Shown here piece by piece: positions 55,688-64,000 of a stretch of 64,000 nucleotides of DNA. A program made the translations under genes and the position numbers. Position 1 is the stretch's first letter, and each line of letters opens with the position of its first letter. A model generated the notes under the pieces. That model made no database searches. It had not been told where the DNA came from and saw nothing but the letters and a program-made list of their open reading frames with translations. Source of the DNA: Hygrophila difformis (Eukaryota > Streptophyta > Magnoliopsida > Lamiales > Acanthaceae); the NCBI GenBank assembly GCA_030278955.1, contig JAOANR010000014.1, positions 24,988,068 through 25,052,067 on the forward strand. Reading direction: 5' to 3'.

Positions 55688-57188
55688 ATAGTAATACGTA
55701 TTGCACATATGAATTGTGAATTTGTAATCATGAAGTAAGATTACTCATCATATACTGGGAAATATCCCAAAATATTATATGTATATGTAGTATTATATGT
55801 ATAAAGAGACGTTGAGGGTTCTGAATCCTCTTAATCAAAAGGCAAGGATGCTTCCAAAATATACATTGGAAACTAGACAGAATTAGGAAATAACTTTCCC
55901 AAGAAAAAGGATTTGAGAAATAACTCTGCAAAATAAGTGTCCAAAATAGCTCGCAGTAACTATTTTGGGTTTCAAACTATGAACATTCCAATTTTCCGCA
56001 CGCTATGTCTGTACAGCGTGGAGGGAGCTAATATTCAAAGAATGTTCCCCAGATTTTGTTTATACAAAGAACTGAATGCCTCGCGATAGTTTCTGTAAGA
56101 ATGCGGCGAGGTACTCAATTCCTACTTATAGATAGGGGTTATATACGTATAAGAAGTAAAAGTGAATAATTGATACCCTGTAAAATGGACATCAAGTCTA
56201 TTGTCATTATAGGTTGGTCCTCTCGCTTTGTCAGATTGACATCGCGTGAGTATTTGAATAGCCTTTGTCACAATAGATCTATCTGGATATTTCCTCGCAT
56301 TATCTTTTAGGATGAAGCGAGGGTTTACCCTTATTCAAAGTAAATGATCAGAATTTATAACTGTCATAACTACCTTCTGGAATTTCCGTTTAGAAAATTA
56401 TGAACATAAAATCTTTTGCATCCAAATTCATGAACTCAAAGCTATTGATTCTTAAAGATTATCAAGCGATGATTAACACTGCATGGGTCTCTAGGAACCT
56501 TTTAGAGTTCTGAACATTAAACACTATGATTCTCGTCTGTAAACATAATATTGACAGAAAATCGAGTGAATTCATAATTCTGCCAGATCATACCTAACTC
56601 GGTTACAATATCCAAATTTCTTACGTAATTGGAACGAACAATTTACGAATTAAAAATGTGGAAGTGTTATGATCTTCGAAAATCGAATTAAGGATATGAT
56701 GCAAAATTCAGATTGAATAATGAAATTAAGGTTTATACTCTGCTGAAACAGAATTACGAAATAGAAATAGAAACCAGAAAGATAAGAAATTCACAATCTG
56801 ATAACCGATCATTCTTCTTGTATCTCAAATAACAAAGAATTAAAAACGAATACACCTGGAAATCTGATTGCTATCAGAATAATGCAAAGATGAGCGAACG
56901 AGTCGGAGTTTAGATGATGATCGTCATGATGGATGAACAAGCGATCCGGAAGCAACTCTCCTCCCAGGGTATCCTCAAGCTAATCTAACAGCTAATCTTA
57001 AAGGAATCTACTACAAAATCGAATTACAATTCTACGAAATCAAATTACAAATCTGAAGAACTTCAAAGTAAATTGCAGAGAAAATTAAATCCTAACCTAC
57101 CTACTAAATTCTAAAAAGTGGACTGGAGAGTAAAATCGAGCTATTCTCTTCAATCTCCCGCCTGCTGAGCTAATTCCCCCAAGGGTCT

Positions 57189-57196
57189 TATTTATA
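57189..57196 (-). promoter_or_regulatory. TATA box of the element D LTR
   Basis: TATAAATA on the element strand, about 590 bases into the LTR, just downstream of a palindrome group. Same layout as in element C. Confidence 0.65.
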
Positions 57197-57255
57197 GATG
57201 GGTGTTGTAACTGCTTGAGCCTTGGATGATAACCGCTCGCATTAGAATAACTCTC

Positions 57256-57288
57256 CTCTCGCTTTGTCCAGTTCCTTCAAAGCGAGAG
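57256..57288 (-). repeat. Perfect GC palindrome in the element D LTR
   Basis: Arms CTCTCGCTTTG (57256-57266) and CAAAGCGAGAG (57278-57288), 11-base loop. Belongs to a group (57229-57590) that also includes CGCGATG...CATCGCG. Confidence 0.8.
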
Positions 57289-57762
57289 TTCAGAAACTTA
57301 ATCATCTTTCTCAACAAGGCGAGGTCTTTTAATTTCTCCAAAGAATTTGCTTCTCGCCATGATGAATAAAGCTTTCTGTCTGGCATAAATTTTCTTCCCT
57401 CGCGATGTCAAACAATCATCGCGTGGACTTCAGCATCTGCACATTTTCCTTAAATCTTTTCCTGATTTCGGAAACAAGCCCTCGCACCATTCCTTTTCTT
57501 TCCTCGCTATGTCCTTTCCACTTCCTGCTGTTTTCCAGCTTAACTTCCTGATGCATGACAAAGCGTGGATCAGTTCAATAGAAACACCGCGTGCGAGACT
57601 TACAAAGAAAACTCAGAATTTCAAGCCATTTTCAATGTATTTCCAACTTCTTTGCAATCTTAATTCTTCTTCCATCTTTTCTAATCCTCTATGATTATTC
57701 ATCAAAAATCAATGGAATTAAGAACAAAAGATCATCATTAAGACACTAAATTGGACGCAAAT

Positions 57763-57786
57763 GACAGTCATAAAAGGCTGTCATCA
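57763..57786 (-). other. Hairpin at the start of the element D LTR
   Basis: On the element strand, after TG: arm ATGACAG, 10-base loop CCTTTTATGA, arm CTGTCAT. Same stem length, loop length and position as in element C, with a different stem sequence. Confidence 0.8.
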
Positions 57787-57800
57787 CCATCCTCACATTT
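57787..57800 (-). other. Polypurine tract of element D
   Basis: AAATGTGAGGATGG on the element strand directly before the LTR start TGATGACAG. Differs from the element C tract only at the last base. Confidence 0.85.
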
Positions 57801-58828
57801 AGAAACACTTGTCCTCAAGTGGTAAGAAACTTGTAAAGTTTCAAAGAATAAGTCCAATTAGTGGCTTCTGAGATTAAGATGTGCATGTAAGACTCCACTG
57901 GATCACTACCTTCTCTTTTCCAACTATCCCAAACTCAACTCTTTCAACTGATTGATGCTTCATACCTGACTTCGAATTCACCAGATTTCATGGAAACATT
58001 AACAGAAGTGATTTGCATTTATGTGAATTATTGTTCTGCTCCTTAGTTAGCCAGATTTCTCTTCTCACGCTCAATCCTGTCCAACTCATGTGCATATCTT
58101 GTATTCTGAAATGAAATACACACTTTTTTTTTTATCAAGGGGTGGCCTTCCGTGGCTTTCAATAGCTCGGTTTCACATTATTAGGAGGATTCGCATGACC
58201 TGACATTGCAGATGAAACTTCAACTCCCCTGCCCTTGATTCTGCTTTTTTAAAGTTCTTCAACTTATAAATCAGAGGGGCAGCTGTGCCAGCTACTTATA
58301 TCCACATTATTTTACCACGTCTGTTTCTAAAATTTCCCTTGCTCTCTTTTTCTCTTTCTCTTTTTTTTTTTTTACTCAATATGCACACTCATCTTCCAAG
58401 AGAGACTAGATTAGATCAATCCTCTTAACCTTGTGCAGTTATTGTTTATAGTATGCAAATCACTAAGGTTAATATCATCATAAAACCTTCAAACTATTTA
58501 TCCAGTAATGACATCAATCAATCTCAGAGCTTACAGCTAAAAACAGTTTTCAAGAGCGACTCATGCTTGCAGTGAAAATCTATAAGGTAGATGTCTCCAC
58601 AGGAACCACTTTTAAACTCATCTTCTATTCCTTTATCAGTTTATTAGCCTCCCTGAGTTTATTATTATTTTTTATGATCCTAGCTTGAAATTCAATACTA
58701 TGATACAACTTCATATTAATTCTGTCCTAAGTTTATATTGAAATAAATGGAAACAGGAAAGAAATAAAGAAAAAGAGACTGCAATTAAAAAGAAGAAGAA
58801 GAAAGTTTCAGAAAACTCCCCTGTGATC
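57801..58828 (-). other. 3' noncoding internal region of element D
   Basis: About 1 kb between the env-position coding region and the polypurine tract. AT-rich with T runs; nothing recognised. Confidence 0.5.
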
Positions 58829-61003
58829 TCAAGATGGTCCTGCATCATTGTCTGGATCTTTAGGTGGTATGGATGGAGATTTCTTTAGATCCGAGACTAG
58901 GTTGGCAAGGATGTCTACCAATCTCGTACTATTATACTGCTCCTGCCTCCTCAGTTCCATATCCCTTTCTCGTTCCTGTCTTCTCTCTTCAAGTTCTTCT
59001 CTTCTCAGCCTTTCAAATCTTTCCATCTCTTCCCTTCTCATCCTTTCCTGTCTATCCCATTCTTCCTTCCTTATCTTCTCTTGCCTCTCCATCTCCTCTT
59101 TCCTGAGTTTCTCCTCAGTTTGAATCCTGACATGCACAAGTTCAATCCTCTTCTGCTCCATTTCTCTTTGAACATGCTTGTCTTCTGACATAGTTTTCAC
59201 TAGCATCTCCATGGACTGTGCAAAACTTTGGATTGAAGTACTCATATTCTGAGATTCATCCACAGATACTGTGTTCCTCATTGGTTGTCTCAAAGGTTGA
59301 GATGGTGCAGAAGTGTTCTCAAACTCTTCATCTTCTGGAATAGGATTCAATGCAGGAGATGGAGTTACAGTCTTTGTCCTTTTTGTTGCGGTTCTTGACT
59401 GATATGATCTTGATTTTGAAGGAAGATTGACCCTTTTTGTCTTAGGAGATGGCACCTTTGATCCTGATCCTTCGGAAGTTTGTTCCTCTAAATCTGGCAT
59501 TTGGTAAATCAACTCTCCCCTTAAAGTGTCTTCTGGTAATGGAATATGAGGATCTATCTTTATGATCTCTGGTAAAAATGGTGTGATTGAAACTCCTTGT
59601 TTCTCACAAAGTCTTCTGATTAAATTCGGATAAGCCAATGCTGCATCTTCTCCAACTCTTGACTTAATAACATTGAGAACATGGTGTGCAGCACTGCATT
59701 TCCTTCCTGACCATAACAATGCAAATCCCTCGAAAGTTCTGGCTGAGGGTCCTTGAAAATTTGTGGTAGGTCTGAGCTTTGAATAGTAGAAATCAAGTGT
59801 AGGCAGGTACTCAGGCTTCAAATTCTTCAATGGAATCTTATTCTGCTCAGTTCCTCTGTGTGTTGAACAGAATCCCAGTGCCATTTTTCTAGCATTAACA
59901 AGTTTATTTCCTTGAGTTTTCTTCCTCAATAGGACCTCGGATTTGACTTCTGGCTGTTCTAACAAAGGTGCCTGTATCAGATCATTTAGAGTTTCTACAG
60001 TGACTTGCACTGTTTTCCCTCTAATCCATGTTGTTTCTGCCTCAACATCAAAGTTAGCATAGAACTCCCTGCTCAGTTCCACATAACCACATTTGTTATT
60101 GTGTATCATGAAAATGTCCCATTCATTGATCCTCCTCCAGTAGCTGATACACTTATGATCCAGCCACTTGGGATGAAATCCTTTGTCCGGAACAATCATT
60201 CTGGACATCCCCAAGTAATTCTCCAATGCCTCCTTTCTTCCATTAAACTTAACCTTGATTTCTTCTTCTGTAAATTCAGTCCTCTTTTCAATGCTATCAG
60301 GGATTGACAACCTCACCTTTGGACTATTCTTTCCCCAATAACTCGAAGGTAGCAATTTTGGGACATCTTTTCCGGGGGATGATCCTTCAGATGTATCTGA
60401 TTCATTTCCCTCGGATTCTTGTGCTTCTTCTTGCTCATCCCCAGCATTCTCATTTTCTTGTTCTTCTGTTTGGCCTCCTTCTTGAGCAGGTTCCATGTTT
60501 TCTTCATGAACTTGTTCTGAGTTTTGCTCATGGTCAGGCTCTGGATGTTCTTCTTGAACTCTATCAGTGTCATCATGTTGTGAATTGCCTATACCTGAAT
60601 CATAAATCAATGACGTGCTGGTATCTACCTTCTCAGTAACTTCAAGGCTATGCTGATTTAAGATCTCTGTGGGATCTTCCTGTACAGGTTCGTTTAGTAG
60701 AAGAGGAATAGCAGTAGATTCTGAATCTAGAAGTCCTTTGACTCCAAAATATTCTTCTACTTTCTTCTTCTGTTCTGCGGCCCATTCAGGATCATTCATC
60801 CTTGCAATTGCTCTCTGAACTACTTCATCCCTGACTTGAGGTGGAAGGAGCCATTGATTCATTTGATTTTCAGCATTCGTCTGTGTTCTGAGATATTGAC
60901 TGACAGTGTCTTCCATAAAATATTTTCTCTGCTGAGCTTCTTGAGTTTCATTTCTCTGCACTTCTTCTTCATAAGCTTGAATTGCTAATGGAGATGGTTC
61001 CAT
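58829..61003 (-). CDS. Env-position ORF of element D: transposon-associated domain protein, 724 aa
   Basis: Intact ORF from ATG 61003 (MEPSPLAIQAYEEEVQ). N-terminal acidic region; central domain (about 250-490) with GYVELSREFYANF near 311, WIRGKTVQV and YPNLIRRLCEKQGV near 464. This is the family annotated as putative plant transposon protein domain or related to Athila ORF1 proteins. The C-terminal part is basic and then forms a long charged helix of 11-12 residue repeats (about 630-705; KIRKEEWDRQERMRREEM). No membrane segment or signal peptide is seen, so the position but not the sequence is env-like. It is preceded by TAA GTA ATG in the same frame as the upstream ORF, so it may once have been fused to it. 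Confidence 0.8.
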   Translation of the reverse strand: MEPSPLAIQAYEEEVQRNETQEAQQRKYFMEDTVSQYLRTQTNAENQMNQWLLPPQVRDEVVQRAIARMNDPEWAAEQKKKVEEYFGVKGLLDSESTAIPLLLNEPVQEDPTEILNQHSLEVTEKVDTSTSLIYDSGIGNSQHDDTDRVQEEHPEPDHEQNSEQVHEENMEPAQEGGQTEEQENENAGDEQEEAQESEGNESDTSEGSSPGKDVPKLLPSSYWGKNSPKVRLSIPDSIEKRTEFTEEEIKVKFNGRKEALENYLGMSRMIVPDKGFHPKWLDHKCISYWRRINEWDIFMIHNNKCGYVELSREFYANFDVEAETTWIRGKTVQVTVETLNDLIQAPLLEQPEVKSEVLLRKKTQGNKLVNARKMALGFCSTHRGTEQNKIPLKNLKPEYLPTLDFYYSKLRPTTNFQGPSARTFEGFALLWSGRKCSAAHHVLNVIKSRVGEDAALAYPNLIRRLCEKQGVSITPFLPEIIKIDPHIPLPEDTLRGELIYQMPDLEEQTSEGSGSKVPSPKTKRVNLPSKSRSYQSRTATKRTKTVTPSPALNPIPEDEEFENTSAPSQPLRQPMRNTVSVDESQNMSTSIQSFAQSMEMLVKTMSEDKHVQREMEQKRIELVHVRIQTEEKLRKEEMERQEKIRKEEWDRQERMRREEMERFERLRREELEERRQERERDMELRRQEQYNSTRLVDILANLVSDLKKSPSIPPKDPDNDAGPS

Positions 61004-61006
61004 TAC

Positions 61007-63614
61007 TTAGTCAGAATTGATTTGTTGTTGGATTTCCTCTATGTCTGACTCAAGTTTAGCTGCATATTCACTTGCTTGTTCTGCTGAGGTGCGTGCATTC
61101 CCTCCTTCTCTAGCCAATTTTCTGAACTTTTTAATCAGTCCTTCCAGAGAGTAAGTCATGTTCCCGACTGTAGTTCCATGCAAGTTCATATCTTCAAAAG
61201 TCTGTAAATCTTCCAGTGTCTGTTCCTGAAATGTGTCTGCCACTGATTTCTCAATTTGATTCACAAATTCTTGCTCATCTGCAACTTGTTCTGGTGGTAC
61301 ATCTTGTTCAGTTTCTTTTCCTGAAAATTCTTGTAAATCAATCTGACTTTGAATAAGATCCCTTTTAACCTGAGCTTGTTGATCTTCATCTTGCCCTTCT
61401 CTATCATCTTTTTCAGCAATCTGAACCAGTTGGAGATCAGTGCTTGGTCTAGTTGATCCTTGTTCATCAGGTTGATGTTCTTCAATACATGCTCTCCAGC
61501 CCTCTGGGTCTATATCCCCCACTTCCAAATTAGTGTAAGGAGTGAGCTCTAACCTCTCTGTGTAGGGAACTATCCCTAGAGTTGGTTCGACTTTTTCTTC
61601 TTCAGAGCTGGTGTCAGGTACCACATACTTAGGCTTTCTAGCCTTCATCTTTATCCTGAACTTCTTAACTGGCTTTTCAGGTTCTTTTTCTTGTTGCTTT
61701 TCTTTCTCAGGAATGATTCCCAATTGTTCTACATTCTCAAGAGAAGACCCTTGCTGCTTAAATTCTTCAGGGTTGGTCTCCTTCTGCTCAGAAGGTAACT
61801 TTCCTCTCCTTTTGTAGGTAACAACTTCTTTCTTTTCTTGAGCTGATTGTAGAATCTCAACATCTTCATCCATCAAGTCTTTTGTCAAATCCAGAATTTC
61901 TTTGGTTGCTAGCTCATCTTCATTTTTCCTCTTCTTTGGAATTCGGCTAGCTTTCTCAGACCTGCTTGTCTCCACCTTCCTCCCAGTCCTTTTCTTAGCT
62001 ATTGGTACTTCATCTGAAGTGCTCGAACTGAGATTGTGTGACTTTCTCTTTTTGGTGGATACTTCTTTTACCTTTCTTGTCTTGAGTTCTCATGAGTTCC
62101 TCCCATTCACGATCTGCCTTTCGTTTGTTTGCATAATAGCAATCCATACTCTCTTGCAGAATCGGATGGATTTCATCATTTTCCTCATTCTTTTCTCCCA
62201 CAATAGTTGTAACCTCATCAACTACTCTCATCTTCTCAATTCTTTGCTCATCATCTGTACTGTCTTCATCTGAATCGTGCTTCTTAACATAGAAATTCTT
62301 GCCCAATCCCTTCAGCATGATATTCATTCCCTTTCTATTCAGATATTTCTCATTCCATGCATCTCAATCATCAATAATTACCTGCTGAATTCTTCCTTGT
62401 GTTTGATCAGTGTAGGGTCTGTGCTCCTTGTATGCATTTTCCCTACACATAGCATCATACATGACATACTTCTCGATGAATTCTTTCTTCCTCTCCTGGA
62501 CATATCCATGAACTTCCTGTTGGAGAGTTGGAGGTAATCTCTTCATGATCTTATTAGGTCTATCTGTAATGAGTAGATCTGCATCTGCTGGTGTTATTGA
62601 TGGGGCTGAAACTTTTCTGAAATTCGCTACAGGTTCCAGTCCTTCATTAACAACTGATTCTCTGAAAATATTCCTTACTATATTTTGTGGTGTCTGTTTT
62701 GCATCTGATCTCTGCTTCCTGTTTTTGCCTGATCTCTCAGCTTCTCTCTTCTCTGCATCCTTAATCCATGCTTGCTGCTCTGGCATCAAATCAGCAAACT
62801 CCTCCAAAGGAAATTCCTCATCAGGTTTCCTTATCAACCCTGGTTTAAGAATCCTTTTCCTTAGATCTTCCCCTTTAGACCATTTATTCATATACCTGAT
62901 CCAGCTATTTCTAGCTTCCTGAATAATTCTAAGGACATCTTTCCATACCGCCTTACCTTGTTTAGCTTTCTTGAAATAAGGCTCGAGGTCATGCCTTAAA
63001 TTGATCCGAGCATCAATAATCTTATCTAGGGCCAGATTTGTCAAGAAATTCTGTTCAACGGGTCCTTTCTTGTTCAGGAATGTTGGAGGCATGTATGCAG
63101 GGAGTGCATGCTGAGCATCATAGACTCTAGCATTCCGGATTTCATTAAGTTTGCAGCAATATTTGGTGAGTCGCTTCACATATTTTGGTAGTGGTTGAGG
63201 ATCAAAGTAATCCAACTCCAGCCCTGTCTGATCTTTTGGATTGATAATTCTGTAGCACTCCTGATTCCACTCAGCCATGCACTTCCTTTCCCTTTCCAAA
63301 AGTCTTTCCAGTCTGATTTCATTAGGCAGATGCCTATCATTGATCAGAATTATCATTTGATCATCCCAAAATCTATTCATCTTATTCCAGAATGCTTCTT
63401 CTAAATCAATCCTCAATGATTCCTTTTCCTTATCTGGTATATGTTGAAGCATAAATGGATTGATATAAAAGTCTGGAGGTGAAATTTGCATTGCTGTCCA
63501 TCCACCACTTTTCCGAATAGTTTCTACCATGTTAACCGTTCTCGTCTTTGCCAAAAATGATTTCTCTTTCTTATCCGATTCTATATTTCGAGCTTGAAGT
63601 TCTTCATAGGTCAT
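61007..63614 (-). pseudogene. Upstream part of the element D env-position coding region, broken
   Basis: Starts at ATG 63614 (MTYEELQARNIESDKKEKS). 62364-63614 is open for 416 codons, rich in charged residues and Trp/Tyr (WDDQMIILINDRHLPNEIRLE), then a TGA (62364-62366) in frame with 62010-62327. A frameshift near 62080 leads to 61007-61975, a Glu/Gln-rich segment ending in TAA at 61007-61009. I do not recognise a domain. The stop could derive from CGA. A PPT-like hairpin lies 53 bases upstream of the start. Whether this is one protein with the 724-aa ORF or a separate one is open. Confidence 0.65.
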
Positions 63615-63666
63615 CTTATGAATCCTTAAGAAACAAGAACAACTGGTAAATTAGTGTCACCATACT

Positions 63667-63693
63667 CACATTTAGAGCTTGACTCTAAATGTG
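63667..63693 (-). other. PPT-like hairpin upstream of the element D env-position ORF
   Basis: Perfect 11-bp arms CACATTTAGAG (63667-63677) and CTCTAAATGTG (63683-63693), loop 5. On the element strand it continues AAATGTGAGTATGGTGA, close to tract plus LTR start. Confidence 0.8.
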
Positions 63694-63767
63694 CAGATGA
63701 TAAAAAAGAAACATAATACCAGATTTCCTTTTTATATTCATCATTCTATTCATGATATCACCATACT

Positions 63768-63794
63768 CACATTTAGAGATTTGCTCTAAATGTG
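63768..63794 (-). other. Second PPT-like hairpin of element D
   Basis: Arms CACATTTAGAG (63768-63778) and CTCTAAATGTG (63784-63794), loop ATTTG. On the element strand followed by AGTATGGTGATA. About 100 bases from the first copy. The rest of 63695-64000 is AT-rich with no ORF. Confidence 0.8.
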
Positions 63795-64000
63795 AAGATT
63801 TCAATGCTGACTAAGTCTAATTTAATCAGAGAATAGCAGGAAATTCGAATTCAAAACATCATTAATCAAAAGCAAAACATATAATTCATCAGATTCTAAA
63901 TATGGAACTACAAAGCATGGTGTTTCTTATGACATTCAACCTATCAATTACAAATGAGGAGGTGTCTCTGCCTCAATTCCAAATCTGAGAAACAGATTAC

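Larger units (their letters stand above)
55693..57786 (-). repeat. 3' LTR of element D, proximal piece
   Basis: On the minus strand it starts TGATGACAGCC at 57786, next to the polypurine tract, and aligns loosely with the LTR start of element C (TGAT, GCC, then GTGTCTTAA at the same spacing). With the distal piece it makes an LTR of about 3.3 kb. It has two groups of GC palindromes (57229-57590 and 56080-56330) and a TATA box. Confidence 0.85.
34451..64000 (-). mobile_element. Athila-like Ty3/gypsy element D, right end beyond window, split by element C
   Basis: Minus-strand element. Its 3' LTR is in two pieces (34451-35678 and 55693-57786) separated by the whole of element C and its duplicated target ATAGT. 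The polypurine tract is at 57787-57800, and an env-position coding region reaches to 63614. Three things show it is a relative of C: the same tract sequence, homologous LTR starts with a conserved hairpin, and a shared block ending ACCGTGCGCTTTCGG. Its gag-pol and 5' LTR should lie to the right of the window. The left boundary is my reading of where the copia fragment stops and a TG...CA terminus begins. Confidence 0.8.

Overview
This is nuclear DNA from a flowering plant, probably a eudicot; I cannot name the species. It is repeat-rich heterochromatin-type sequence. The evidence is nested LTR retrotransposons of typical plant lineages, an endogenous pararetrovirus, Stowaway-like MITEs, a rearranged 18S rDNA fragment, and no ordinary free-standing host gene. 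Nearly every coding stretch belongs to a mobile element, and most are broken.

Layout: (A) 1-8819 is a minus-strand Ty1/copia element of SIRE-like type (gag, protease-integrase, RT-RNase H) with an extra ORF after pol. Its left LTR is cut by the window edge, and its right end lies in virus-derived DNA. (Virus) 8820-16276 is an endogenous badnavirus-like pararetrovirus copy. It has coat-protein-like, protease, RT and RNase H remnants, a coiled-coil ORF, a promoter with TATA box and poly(A) signal, and a run of four small ORFs. (B) 17274-29929 is a Tat-lineage Ty3/gypsy element on the minus strand with matching LTRs and a perfect AATAC target duplication. It carries an antisense, intron-containing plant-mobile-domain gene and a small antisense gene with its own TATA box and poly(A) signal. 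29930-34450 holds an inverted rDNA fragment, several MITEs and a decayed copia RT fragment.

(D) From 34451 to beyond 64000 is a minus-strand Athila-like element. Its 3' LTR is split by (C), a complete plus-strand Athila element at 35679-55687: 20,009 bp, 4,708-bp LTRs, ATAGT target duplication. C has an uninterrupted 1,986-codon gag-pol with intact catalytic residues and LTRs that look almost identical, so it is very young. Where an env-like ORF would be expected, C carries an F-box gene that appears to have two exons. D carries a long env-position coding region whose last part is homologous to the extra ORF of copia element A.

The common theme is cargo: A, B, C and D each carry an extra gene outside gag-pol. 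C and D also share an architecture that standard feature types do not describe: a covarying hairpin at the first bases of the LTR, GC palindrome arrays just upstream of LTR TATA boxes, and hairpins carrying copies of the polypurine tract between pol and the 3' ORF. These shared structures and the F-box cargo are the main candidates for something new here.
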